Positions 37,034 to 45,543 of a stretch of DNA of 64,000 nucleotides are shown piece by piece. Position 1 is the stretch's first letter, and each line of letters opens with the position of its first letter. Both the position numbers and the translations under genes were made by a program. Origin of the DNA: Rhodospirillales bacterium (lineage in GTDB: Bacteria > Pseudomonadota > Alphaproteobacteria > Rhodospirillales > Casp-alpha2); contig JAJFII010000064.1 of the NCBI GenBank assembly GCA_021775095.1, forward strand, positions 1 to 64,000. Direction: 5' to 3'. The notes beneath the pieces are model-generated. The model made no database searches and had not been told where the DNA came from. It saw only the letters and a program-made list of their open reading frames with translations.

Positions 37034-37660
37034 ATGACATTTTACGCAAATGAACGGTCAGCTTTATTCATTGATGGTGCAAATTTATATGCGGCGGCAC
37101 GGTCCCTGGGCTTTGACATCGACTACAAACAACTCCTTAGGTACTTTAAAAAGGACAGCCGCCTCGTCCGTGCTTTTTACTATACAGCGCTGTTGGAAGA
37201 CCAGGAGTATTCGCCAATTCGCCCGCTCGTTGATTGGTTAGACTATAATGGTTATACGATGATCACCAAACCGGCCAAAGAATTTACCGACCCAAGCGGA
37301 CGGCGCAAAATTAAAGGTAATATGGATATTGAATTGGCGGTCGATCTCATGGAAATGGCACAGAATATCGACCATGCTGTGCTTTTTTCAGGTGACGGAG
37401 ATTTTCGCCGGGTTGTCGAAACCGTGCAACGGCGCGGTATTCACGTGACCGTCGTCAGTACCGTCCATTCCGCGCCACCAATGATTGCCGATGAATTGCG
37501 ACGCCAGGCCGATGATTTTATTGACCTGAAAACCATCCGCTCTAAAATCGAACGCCAAAATGCGGCAAAAGGTGCCGATGGTCACCAGGAAATGCCAAAA
37601 CATTTTACACCCGACGCCTACACAGATACCTTTGACGATACGGAAACCGAAGTTGCTTAA
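37034..37660 (+). CDS. NYN-domain (LabA/DUF88-type) putative ribonuclease
   Basis: A 208-residue protein with a PIN-like NYN domain at about 5-165. The acidic residues of the presumed active site are visible in LFIDGANLY, GNMDIELAVDL and LFSGDGDFRRVV. It is likely an RNA-acting nuclease of the LabA family; the target is unknown. The start is ATG 37034 with AAGGGA upstream. The downstream uracil-DNA glycosylase gene begins inside its 3' end. Confidence 0.85.
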   Translation: MTFYANERSALFIDGANLYAAARSLGFDIDYKQLLRYFKKDSRLVRAFYYTALLEDQEYSPIRPLVDWLDYNGYTMITKPAKEFTDPSGRRKIKGNMDIELAVDLMEMAQNIDHAVLFSGDGDFRRVVETVQRRGIHVTVVSTVHSAPPMIADELRRQADDFIDLKTIRSKIERQNAAKGADGHQEMPKHFTPDAYTDTFDDTETEVA

Positions 37661-38282
37661 ACCCAGAGCCAATTGCGATCTATGTCCAAGGTTGGTCAAA
37701 TTTCGGGAAACCAACAAAGTTCTTCATCCGAGTTTTAAAAATGCGCCGGTGCCGTCTTTTGGTGATATCGAGGCGGAAATCCTGATCGTTGGGCTTGCGC
37801 CCGGATTAAAAGGCGCCAATCAGACCGGTCGTCCTTTCACCGGAGATTATGCCGGCGATCTCCTATATCCGACACTGCTTAAGTTTGGACTGGCCACGGG
37901 TCGATTTGGCGCAACCCTTGACGACGGTTTGGAGTTGGTCAACTGCCGAATAACCAATGCGGTGCGATGTGTCCCGCCGCAAAACAAACCGACCGGTCCA
38001 GAAGCATCGACCTGTCGACCTTTTTTGATCAGTGAGATTGCTGCCATGGTAAATCTAAAAGTGCTGATTGCGCTTGGTGGTCTGGCCCATGCGGCCATTT
38101 TAACGACCTTTTCAGAGCGCAAAACGGATTTTAAGTTTGGCCACGAAAGTCAGCACCGCTTGGCCAACGGCCTGATATTAGCGGATAGTTATCATTGTTC
38201 GCGATACAACACCAATACGGGCCGCCTTACCACCCAGATGTTCGAGAATGTTTTCACCAGACTTGCACCTCTTTTAACTTAA
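37653..38282 (+). CDS. family 5 uracil-DNA glycosylase (UdgB-like)
   Basis: A 209-residue DNA glycosylase. It has CDLCPRL, the motif GLAPGLKGANQTGRPF in which the usual catalytic acid of families 1/4 is missing (typical of family 5), and further cysteines in VRC and STC. These cysteines should bind a [4Fe-4S] cluster. The start is set at TTG 37653, which overlaps the NYN stop by eight bases; the alternative ATG at 37560 would overlap by about 100 bases. Family 5 enzymes excise uracil, and often hypoxanthine, in base-excision repair. Coupling with the NYN gene is suggestive only. Confidence 0.82.
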   Translation: MLKPRANCDLCPRLVKFRETNKVLHPSFKNAPVPSFGDIEAEILIVGLAPGLKGANQTGRPFTGDYAGDLLYPTLLKFGLATGRFGATLDDGLELVNCRITNAVRCVPPQNKPTGPEASTCRPFLISEIAAMVNLKVLIALGGLAHAAILTTFSERKTDFKFGHESQHRLANGLILADSYHCSRYNTNTGRLTTQMFENVFTRLAPLLT

Positions 38283-38355
38283 ATTTTGTGACTTTTAGTC
38301 GACAAAACGACCTGAATTCCGATATTCTTAAGTTAGATGGGAAGGAGGTTTTGTG

Positions 38356-38553
38356 ATGACGGCTGAGATCGTCAATTTAAACAGGTTTAGAAAACGCACC
38401 GACCGGGAAACAAGTAAACGTCAGGCACAAATTAACCGCGTTAAGTTTGGTCAAACCAAGGCTGAAAAACGTCGCCAGGAATATGAAGCGCAACGCGACA
38501 TTAAGGAATTGACAGGAAAACAGTTGGATAAGGACGATCCGGCGGGTGCCTGA
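38356..38553 (+). CDS. DUF4169 family small protein
   Basis: A 65-residue basic protein with the DUF4169 pattern VNLNRFRKRTDRE...QINRVKFGQTKAEKRRQ, a highly charged helix. Function unknown. AAGGAGG at 38342-38348 sits seven bases before ATG 38356, which is preferred to the overlapping GTG at 38353. It converges on the DUF4170 gene. Confidence 0.82.
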   Translation: MTAEIVNLNRFRKRTDRETSKRQAQINRVKFGQTKAEKRRQEYEAQRDIKELTGKQLDKDDPAGA

Positions 38554-38558
38554 GCGGC

Positions 38559-38798
38559 TCAGTGGTCGTGATTTTCCGTCGACGATTTTGGGTCAAGCAT
38601 CCGGTGCATATGGACAATCACATATTTGGTTGAAGCTTCGTCAACACGTGCCTGACTGGCACCGCGCCAGGCATCCAGTGCCAGCGCGTAGTTCGGAAAT
38701 ATCCCAACAATATCCAAAGCGTCCGTATCGACGAAATCAGTCCCTTGCGGATCGGCAACTTCGCCGCCAAAGACCAAGTGTAAAAGAGGTTTATCCAT
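38559..38798 (-). CDS. DUF4170 family small protein
   Basis: A 79-residue protein of the DUF4170 family, beginning MDKPLLHLVFGGEV, with the block NYALALDAWRGASQARVDEA typical of the family and YVIVHMHRMLDP near the end. Function unknown; members are widespread in alphaproteobacteria. It ends six bases from the DUF4169 stop codon. Confidence 0.85.
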   Translation of the reverse strand: MDKPLLHLVFGGEVADPQGTDFVDTDALDIVGIFPNYALALDAWRGASQARVDEASTKYVIVHMHRMLDPKSSTENHDH

Positions 38799-38947
38799 TT
38801 GCCGTCCTACTCCCGTTCTGTCCCCAATTCTGTGCTCCTAAGGAACAGGATTTGTGATGGCACTGGCCATTGTATTCCCCGGATCACACGGACATATATA
38901 TATCCGAACGCGGAAAGGTATGCACTCACGATTAATACGGAGCACCA

Positions 38948-39649
38948 ATGATCGATCTATATACGTGGCCGACACCAAATGGTCACAAAATTCACATCAT
39001 GCTGGAAGAGACCCATCTCCCCTATAAGGTCCACCCGATCGATATTTCAAAGGGTGATCAATTTGATCCTGAGTACCTGAAAATAAGTCCCAACAACAAA
39101 ATGCCCGCCATGGTCGACTCCGAGGGGCCCGACGGCGCTCCGTTTGCGATGTTTGAATCTGGCGCAATGTTGATTTATTTAGCAGAAAAAACCGGCCTGT
39201 TTTGTCCCGAAGACGCCGGGACCCGATACACGGTGCTGCAATGGCTGATGTTTCAAATGGGCGGTGTCGGCCCGATGTTCGGTCAATATCACCATTTTCG
39301 TCACTATGCGCCCGAACAATTCGAATATTCGGTTAATCGATACACCAATGAGGCGGGACGCCTGTATGGGGTGATGGACCGGCGCCTGCAAGAATCCCCG
39401 TATATCGGCGGAGACGCCTATAGCATCGCTGATATGGCGACTTATCCTTGGGCCGTAACCATTGAACGCAAGGGCCATTCCTTCGCCAATTTTCCGAATG
39501 TTAAACGCTGGTGTGACGAAATTGGCGCTCGCCCGGCCGTACAACGGGGGATGGCTGTCCTGGCAGATTCGAAAAAAGAATTAACCAAAGATATGGACGA
39601 CGAAACCCGAAATCATTTATTCGGAACGGGACAATATCAAAAACCGTAA
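38948..39649 (+). CDS. glutathione S-transferase family protein (YfcG/YghU-like)
   Basis: A 233-residue two-domain GST. The N-terminal thioredoxin-like domain begins with TWPTPNGHKI, the hallmark of the Nu-class disulfide-bond oxidoreductases YfcG/YghU, and carries the NNKMPAM cis-proline motif. The C-terminal helical domain contains FGQYHHFRHYAP. Nu-class enzymes act on glutathione disulfides in the cytoplasm. It converges on smpB with five bases between them. Confidence 0.86.
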   Translation: MIDLYTWPTPNGHKIHIMLEETHLPYKVHPIDISKGDQFDPEYLKISPNNKMPAMVDSEGPDGAPFAMFESGAMLIYLAEKTGLFCPEDAGTRYTVLQWLMFQMGGVGPMFGQYHHFRHYAPEQFEYSVNRYTNEAGRLYGVMDRRLQESPYIGGDAYSIADMATYPWAVTIERKGHSFANFPNVKRWCDEIGARPAVQRGMAVLADSKKELTKDMDDETRNHLFGTGQYQKP

Positions 39650-39654
39650 ATCGA

Positions 39655-40134
39655 TCAACCTTTATCTCTCATCAACCGCGATTTCTGGCGGTTCCAATCT
39701 TGTTTTTTAACGGCTTCGCGTTTGTCCTGACGGCGTTTCCCTTCGCCCAAAGCCAACTGCACTTTGGCGATACCCCGGTTATTAAAATAAATTGACAAAG
39801 GAACCAAACTCATCCCTTTGCGCTGAACTGCATCGAGCATTTTATCCAGTTCCCGTCGGTGCAGTAGGAGTTTACGGGGCTGTCTCGGGTCGTGGTTAAA
39901 GGCACCACCCACATATTCCGGAATGTGGGCATTCTGCAGATAAAGCTCACCGTTTTTTTCGCCCGCAAAACTCTCACCAATACTAGCGCGACCGCCACGC
40001 AGGGATTTTACCTCGGTGCCCTTCAACATAATACCGGCTTCGAGGGTTTCGACAATGTGGTAGTCAAAACGCGCCCGTCGATTTTGGGCAACGCTGTTAC
40101 CTGAGTTTTTCTTTTTTTTGTTTTTTCCCGCCAC
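39655..40134 (-). CDS. smpB: SsrA-binding protein SmpB
   Basis: A 159-residue trans-translation factor that carries tmRNA to stalled ribosomes. Core motifs are [29 protein letters not shown] and QNAHIPEY, followed by a basic C-terminal tail. The start is GTG at 40132-40134, with GGGG about nine bases upstream. The ssrA RNA gene is not in the window. Adjacent to dapA, as in many relatives. Confidence 0.93.
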   Translation of the reverse strand: MAGKNKKKKNSGNSVAQNRRARFDYHIVETLEAGIMLKGTEVKSLRGGRASIGESFAGEKNGELYLQNAHIPEYVGGAFNHDPRQPRKLLLHRRELDKMLDAVQRKGMSLVPLSIYFNNRGIAKVQLALGEGKRRQDKREAVKKQDWNRQKSRLMRDKG

Positions 40135-40164
40135 CGGAAAGAACCCCTGCCCTGCCGATCCGCG

Positions 40165-41040
40165 CTAGTTCAGTAAACCAACTTGTACCATCGCATCGCG
40201 GACAATCCGTTTGCTGGATTCGGATATGGGGACAATCGGCAACCGCGAATCCGGTGTGCATTTGTCGAGAAGGCTCGCCGCGTATTTGACCGGTCCGGGG
40301 CTTGTTTCACAAAAAATGGCATTATGTAGCGGCGTCAACCGATCTTGCAGTTCCATGCAGGTTTTCATATCCCCCGTACGCCACGCCTTTTGCATATCCG
40401 AACACATCCGTGGCGCAATGTTTGCCGTGACAGATATGCAACCATGACCACCGGCTGCAAGCAGGGGAACCGCAGTTCCATCCTCTCCAGACATGATGCA
40501 AAAATTACCTTCGATTGCGAGCCGCGTATTGATCGGGCGGGCAAGATCTTGAGTCGAATCCTTCATGCCGACGATATTTGGTAGTTTTGCCAGTTCGGCC
40601 ATCGTTTCAACGTCCATATCGACAATGCTCCGCCCCGGAATGTTGTAAATTATAATGGGAATATCGGTCGCGTCATGGATCGCTTTATAGTGTGCATATA
40701 GGCCCGCCTGGGTGGGTTTGTTGTAATAGGGCGTCACGATCAATGTGGCGTCGGCACCGGCTTTTTGCGCATGCTGCGCCAGCCGTATTGCTTCGGCTGT
40801 CGAATTTGATCCGGCCCCGGCGATTACCGGCACACGTCCGTTCGCAACTTCAATGCACATTTCAGTAACCCGCATGTGTTCTGCATGACTGAGGGTTGGC
40901 GATTCGCCTGTCGTTCCACAAGGCACCAAACCGTCAGACCCCTCACTGATTTGCCATTCGACGAACGATTTGAAACCAGACTCATCGACGTTACCGTTAA
41001 CAAACGGGGTGATTAGCGCTGGCATTGACCCATAAAACAT
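40165..41040 (-). CDS. dapA: 4-hydroxy-tetrahydrodipicolinate synthase
   Basis: A 291-residue TIM-barrel aldolase that condenses pyruvate with aspartate semialdehyde, the first committed step to lysine and diaminopimelate for peptidoglycan. The Schiff-base lysine is K160 in VGMKDST; T43 and T44 (CGTTGESPT) and Y132 complete the site. Start ATG 41040 has AGGAGCC upstream; the longer frame to 41082 is rejected. Next to smpB on the same strand, with a gap of 30 bases. Confidence 0.94.
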   Translation of the reverse strand: MFYGSMPALITPFVNGNVDESGFKSFVEWQISEGSDGLVPCGTTGESPTLSHAEHMRVTEMCIEVANGRVPVIAGAGSNSTAEAIRLAQHAQKAGADATLIVTPYYNKPTQAGLYAHYKAIHDATDIPIIIYNIPGRSIVDMDVETMAELAKLPNIVGMKDSTQDLARPINTRLAIEGNFCIMSGEDGTAVPLLAAGGHGCISVTANIAPRMCSDMQKAWRTGDMKTCMELQDRLTPLHNAIFCETSPGPVKYAASLLDKCTPDSRLPIVPISESSKRIVRDAMVQVGLLN

Positions 41041-41253
41041 GGCTGGCTCCTGTTCTTCGAAAATGTTTAATAAACACGGCACGGGAACATACGCTCAGCG
41101 AGCGGTCGCGGCAAGAAAATCAGTAAACCACCAACATGGATTCTCCATTCAAACGGTCAAAACGCAGAACCCTGGTCGGCTCCAGTCATGCAACGATATG
41201 TAAATCAGGTGATGCCGACCTTGGTTTTTGCGGTGCAAAAAGCAGACGCGATA

Positions 41254-41427
41254 TCAGTCGTCACTGTTTTTCGATTCTGCCGTGTCCAGTTCTTCAATGG
41301 AACGACCCAAGGCAATCAGTTCAATTTCAGAATCCGGATATTTGTCGACCAATCGTCTTATTTCGTCGGCTAGGGTTTGCAGAGTTTCGAGGGCACTTAA
41401 ATGCCCTTTGGGTTCTATATTTGTCAT
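41254..41427 (-). CDS. small hypothetical protein
   Basis: A possible 57-residue acidic, helical protein (LQTLADEIRRLVDKYPD, IELIALGRSIEELD), starting at ATG 41427 with no good ribosome-binding site. It lies between dapA and the PilZ gene on the same strand, and the gap around it is otherwise empty. I do not recognise a family. It may be real, because the composition is protein-like, or chance. Confidence 0.4.
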   Translation of the reverse strand: MTNIEPKGHLSALETLQTLADEIRRLVDKYPDSEIELIALGRSIEELDTAESKNSDD

Positions 41428-41539
41428 TATTTGACTATAGCAGGCCTGTAGACCTAAATCCACGTGATCGCGCATTGACAGGGATAAAAAAATAAGATCA
41501 GGGGCTTTCGGTTTGGTTAGGGCCCGTTGCGCCGTCAAA

Positions 41540-41821
41540 TTATTTCACTGAAACCGAAAAATCGAATTCCGCAGCAAAACCTCCGTCAAATGTTCTGGCG
41601 ACCCGTGCCGGCATCGTTCCCGTCCCCTTAAAATTTAAAACCAAAACCTGTCCGACGGTAATCGGCTCACTTTGCGGGATTTCTTTTTCGAGATAGATCA
41701 CAGCGGCACCGCTGATTGACATATCAAGCAGTTTTCCTCCGGTGTAGGGTATACCATCATTTACCATCACCTTTGTTTTCAAATTATTCCTCGGGTATTT
41801 TCTCATATCTGCCCCAACCAT
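41540..41821 (-). CDS. PilZ-domain protein
   Basis: A 93-residue stand-alone PilZ domain, the c-di-GMP-binding fold. The arginine motif is RKYPRNNLKTKV and the second motif is LDMSISGAAV; in canonical PilZ these read RxxxR and (D/N)xSxxG, and both are met here. c-di-GMP binding is therefore plausible. The start is ATG 41821 with GGAG seven bases upstream. A cNMP-EAL phosphodiesterase is present at 52548, but the two genes are not linked. Confidence 0.82.
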   Translation of the reverse strand: MVGADMRKYPRNNLKTKVMVNDGIPYTGGKLLDMSISGAAVIYLEKEIPQSEPITVGQVLVLNFKGTGTMPARVARTFDGGFAAEFDFSVSVK

Positions 41822-42182
41822 AATTTACTCCCGCACTAAAGTTCGATGTAAGGGGTATGGACGGTTGGTTTTACAACAGGATGAAAAAATTACGTCGGCA
41901 TTGTTAAAGTATGTTAATTTGCAAGTGATGACAGGAAAACATCGCCAAACAGGTTCATAGAGCCTTTTCCGCGCGCCCTTAAATTCGCCCGTGAACACCG
42001 CGTCTGGCAGGAATGTTACCACCATGTTACCCTTATTTGGTCCTGCGCAGGCGTTTTAAGGTCCTGCCCAAAACTGGCAAATTCGAATAACTTCGAATAG
42101 CATAGGATATGATGTAATCGCGTGACTTCTTGTTTCTCGACCGTAACATACGATCTCATTGTTATGAATAGGCAAGGCCTAC

Positions 42183-42554
42183 ATGTTCGAAATCCTGGTA
42201 TGGCTTCTGGTCAAACATTTTATTTGCGACTTTCCGCTCCAGTCCCATCCGTTCCTTTATTCCCATAAGGGCGAATATGGAGCACTTGGAGGGATCTGCC
42301 ATGCTTTGATACAGGGACTGGGGTCCTTGCTCGTGTTGGTGCTTTTGCCTCAAATTGATCTCGAATCCGCCTTTTTGTTTGCCGCCATTGATACGGTAAT
42401 TCATTACCACATTGACTGGGCGAAAATGTCTACCAATAAAAAAATGGGGTGGGGCCCGACAACCAATGAAAAATTCTGGATTTTGCTTGGGTTCGACCAA
42501 TTCCTACACCACATGACCTACGTGCTCATCGCTTTTTGGATCATGTCCCCCTAA
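42183..42554 (+). CDS. DUF3307 integral membrane protein
   Basis: A 123-residue membrane protein with three or four hydrophobic segments and the DUF3307 landmarks KHFICDFPLQ and HALIQGLGSL, then HYHIDWAKM and FDQFLHHMTY. The conserved His/Asp residues inside membrane segments suggest an enzyme-like or transport role, but the function is unknown. It precedes the lytic transglycosylase by about 120 bases in the same direction. Confidence 0.83.
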   Translation: MFEILVWLLVKHFICDFPLQSHPFLYSHKGEYGALGGICHALIQGLGSLLVLVLLPQIDLESAFLFAAIDTVIHYHIDWAKMSTNKKMGWGPTTNEKFWILLGFDQFLHHMTYVLIAFWIMSP

Positions 42555-42638
42555 AAAACGCCCATATTCGATCCCACCTTCTTGTTTCCTTAACCCATGG
42601 CGAGCTATGTTTATCGTCCACCTAAAGTCGAGTGACTG

Positions 42639-42654
42639 AGGAGGTCTCCTGATA
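42639..42654 (+). promoter_or_regulatory. Shine-Dalgarno site suggesting a non-ATG start upstream of the transglycosylase
   Basis: AGGAGG at 42639-42644 lies 28 bases before the ATG at 42673, too far to serve it, but seven bases before an in-frame ATA (42652) and four before a CTG (42649). No stop lies between, and the extra residues give a basic n-region. Confidence 0.45.
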
Positions 42655-42672
42655 CTTTGGTTTAGACGTTTA

Positions 42673-44625
42673 ATGTTTGTCCTGTTACTGGGCATTTTTG
42701 GTTTTGGCTTTCAGGTACCCGCCAAAGCCCTTAGTGATGCGGAACAGGTATGGTTTAATAATGCCCTCAAAGCGGTAAAGGCTGGCCAATGGAAAACCAC
42801 TGGACGGTTTGCTAAACGGATAAAAGCACCGCTCGCACGAAAATACCTGGCCTGGGCTGTACTGACAAATACCAACCCAATTTCGTCGTTTGAACTTATT
42901 GATACTTTTTTGCAGCAGAATCCGGAGTGGCCGTTGCGTCGGCAATTGCTCCGAAGGGCCGAACAATTGATTCGACTGGACCTTAGTGCCGAAGAAATCG
43001 TCAACTGGTTTGGTGATCGAGCGCCCGTTAGTGCGACGGGGCGTGGACGGCTGGCTGGCGCTTTGATTGATCTGGGTAAGCAAGACGAGGCCATCGAGAT
43101 TATTCGAAAGGCATGGATTGAAGACAATTTTCCGAAGGCCGAGGAAAAAGCTTTTTATAAAAAGTTCCGTAAGTTCCTGACCCGTGATGACCACGTTCAG
43201 CGATTGGACCGATTGTTATGGGATGGCAAACGCAGCGCCGCCAGACGCATGTTTCCGAAGGTAAATAAAGCTTGGGTTGCCTTGGCCCAGGCGCGGATCC
43301 ATTTGCGGGCCAGGAGTGGCAATGTGGATCGATTGATTTCCAAGGTCCCCAGCTCCCTAAAAACCCATGCAGGGCTTGTTTACGAACGTCTCAGGTGGCG
43401 GCGCCGTAAGGGTAAAGATAACGCCTTTGAAATTTTGGATGAATTACCTGCCGACCTGATCCGTCCGGATATTTGGTGGCCAGAACGGGCAACTTTAGCC
43501 CGCCGGGCCCTGTCGAAAGGTCTTATCAGCGTTGCCTATCGCGCCACCACAAATCACGGTTTGGTTGAAGGTGGTGATTTTGCCGAAGCCGAATGGATGT
43601 CCGGCTGGATTTCCCTTCGTTTCCTTAACGACTCGGACCGGGCCTTCAGGCATTTCGAAAAAATGTATAATGCCGTCAAATTTCCGGTCAGTCGGGCCCG
43701 CGGTGCCTATTGGGCGGGGCGGGCAAAAGAAGCCAACAGTGATATCGAAGCCGCAAAGCAATGGTATGAACTGGCAGCTGTCTATCCGACCGCTTACTAT
43801 GGACAACTTGCGTTTGCCAAATTGCGTCCCGGTGACAGCCTGCCCCTGGGCAACGGCCCATCTTTGAACGACACTTCTAAAGATGCCTTTGAAAACCACG
43901 AGTTGGTTCAAATGGTCCGTTTACTGAATCGCGTTAACCAATCTGATTTAATTCGCCCCTTCATCCGCCATCTCTATGATTTAAAACAGGACCCGGAATG
44001 GCGCTTACGAACGGCACGCCTGGCCCGGCAAAACAACCGCCCAGACCTGGCGGTCTGGATTGCCAAACGGTCAAGTCAGGATGGGGTTGAACTGCCCTCA
44101 GCCAGTTATCCGGTCATCAGCCCGCCATCCCTGCCCCGTACCCTTGGGGTTAAACGTCCGGAGGAACCCTTCGTTCTCGCGTTAATCCGCCAGGAAAGCC
44201 AATTTAGAGTTGACGCAAAAAGTCCGGTTGGTGCCCGTGGATTGATGCAGTTAATGCCGAGAACCGCCCGAAATATCTCAAAATCTGTGAAACTCAGATA
44301 CTCAGGCCCACGCTTAACCAGCGACCCCAACTATAACATGACCCTGGGCCAGGTTTATTTGGCACGACTCCTTAAAAACCAAAATAACTCCTACGTTTTG
44401 GCTCTTGCCGCCTACAACGCCGGGCCTAGTCGGGCAAAAAAGTGGATAAAAGCTTTTGGTGATCTTAGGGATAAAGATGTAGACGCCATTGATTGGGTAG
44501 AGATGATCCCCTTCGATGAGACCCGCAATTACGTTCAACGAGTCCTGGAAAATCTTCAGGTCTACAGGACCCAACTGGCCGATACGGAAGTGGCTCTTGC
44601 CCTCGATGCCGATTTACACAACTAA
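42673..44625 (+). CDS. soluble lytic murein transglycosylase (Slt70-like)
   Basis: A 650-residue periplasmic enzyme that cleaves peptidoglycan to 1,6-anhydro products. A signal peptide (FVLLLGIFGFGFQVPAKA) is followed by a long alpha-superhelical solenoid (about 25-470) and a C-terminal SLT domain. The catalytic glutamate is E508 in LIRQESQFRV, followed by GARGLMQLMP and AAYNAGPSRA. From ATG 42673 the signal peptide has no positive charge. The upstream AGGAGG and in-frame LWFRRL suggest translation really begins near 42649-42652. Confidence 0.9.
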   Translation: MFVLLLGIFGFGFQVPAKALSDAEQVWFNNALKAVKAGQWKTTGRFAKRIKAPLARKYLAWAVLTNTNPISSFELIDTFLQQNPEWPLRRQLLRRAEQLIRLDLSAEEIVNWFGDRAPVSATGRGRLAGALIDLGKQDEAIEIIRKAWIEDNFPKAEEKAFYKKFRKFLTRDDHVQRLDRLLWDGKRSAARRMFPKVNKAWVALAQARIHLRARSGNVDRLISKVPSSLKTHAGLVYERLRWRRRKGKDNAFEILDELPADLIRPDIWWPERATLARRALSKGLISVAYRATTNHGLVEGGDFAEAEWMSGWISLRFLNDSDRAFRHFEKMYNAVKFPVSRARGAYWAGRAKEANSDIEAAKQWYELAAVYPTAYYGQLAFAKLRPGDSLPLGNGPSLNDTSKDAFENHELVQMVRLLNRVNQSDLIRPFIRHLYDLKQDPEWRLRTARLARQNNRPDLAVWIAKRSSQDGVELPSASYPVISPPSLPRTLGVKRPEEPFVLALIRQESQFRVDAKSPVGARGLMQLMPRTARNISKSVKLRYSGPRLTSDPNYNMTLGQVYLARLLKNQNNSYVLALAAYNAGPSRAKKWIKAFGDLRDKDVDAIDWVEMIPFDETRNYVQRVLENLQVYRTQLADTEVALALDADLHN

Positions 44626-44638
44626 AACAGGTGGCCAG

Positions 44639-44779
44639 GTGCACTTCCGGGATCACAGGCCCCAGCGAAGGCCTTGGTCTTTTTATCCGTAACAGCGCCG
44701 TGCATCTTACCCGATATACCGCCGTGTCACGATATGAACGTACCGGGTCTGAGTGCGCTATATGATCCCGGAAAAGCAC
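44639..44779 (+). repeat. 141-bp inverted-repeat element, second family
   Basis: Bounded by 17-bp inverted ends, GTGCACTTCCGGGATCA at 44639-44655 and TGATCCCGGAAAAGCAC at 44763-44779 (15 of 17 pair). The interior resembles 24245-24400. It sits just after the transglycosylase stop and before the HAD gene. No transposase or long frame inside, so a MITE-like or RNA-hairpin element is likely. Confidence 0.7.
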
Positions 44780-44862
44780 AAAAACCAGAGTCCAATGATT
44801 GACCCCTCTTGACGAGTTCTCGATAATGGAACGGCCCCATAATCTTCAAATTGGAATATGAA

Positions 44863-45543
44863 ATGCCCGCTTTAAACCAAATTGACGCCTGCGTATTTGA
44901 TGCCTATGGAACTTTGTTTGACGTTGTCGCTGCCGCCAAACATTGTCAGGATGATCTGGGCGATCAGTGGGCACCCCTGGCACAGATTTGGCGGGAGAAA
45001 CAACTGCAATATACCTGGTTGCGTAGTCTTATGGGAGAATACACGTCCTTTTGGCAGGTTACTCAGGACGGTTTGGATTATGCGCTGGAAACCCTAAAGA
45101 TTGAAAATCCTCAGCTCCGTGCACGATTGCTCAATATCTATCTGGAGCTCGATGCCTATCCGGAAGTCGCTGAAATGTTGCAAAAATTAAAGGGCGCGGG
45201 TCTAAAAACCGCAATTTTATCCAATGGTGCACCAGAAATGTTATCGTCAGCGGTTTCTAATGCGGGATTAAATAATCTTCTGGACGGTGTTTTGTCTGTC
45301 GAAAAACTGGCGGTATTCAAACCGGATTCCCGGGTCTATCAAATGGCGGTGGATGACATGGGCGTTTCGAAGGAACGCATTTGTTTCATGTCATCAAATG
45401 CTTGGGATGCCTGTGCGGCAGCAAATTTTGGATTCCGCGTGGTTTGGGTAAATCGATTTGGCCAGGCCGAGGAACGCATTCCCGGGCACCATGAATTCGA
45501 AATAAAAACCCTGGCAGAATTGCCACCGTTATTTGCATTGTAA
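44863..45543 (+). CDS. haloacid dehalogenase, type II
   Basis: A 226-residue HAD-superfamily enzyme resembling L-2-haloacid dehalogenase. The nucleophile is in CVFDAYGTLFD, with the substrate-arginine region and WREKQLQYTWLR, then AILSNGAPEML and FKPDSRVYQMA, and the acidic FMSSNAWDACAA. It hydrolyses the carbon-halogen bond of 2-haloacids in the cytoplasm; related phosphatases share the fold. The start is ATG 44863. The threonine dehydratase begins inside its last codons, so the two form an operon. Confidence 0.87.
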   Translation: MPALNQIDACVFDAYGTLFDVVAAAKHCQDDLGDQWAPLAQIWREKQLQYTWLRSLMGEYTSFWQVTQDGLDYALETLKIENPQLRARLLNIYLELDAYPEVAEMLQKLKGAGLKTAILSNGAPEMLSSAVSNAGLNNLLDGVLSVEKLAVFKPDSRVYQMAVDDMGVSKERICFMSSNAWDACAAANFGFRVVWVNRFGQAEERIPGHHEFEIKTLAELPPLFAL

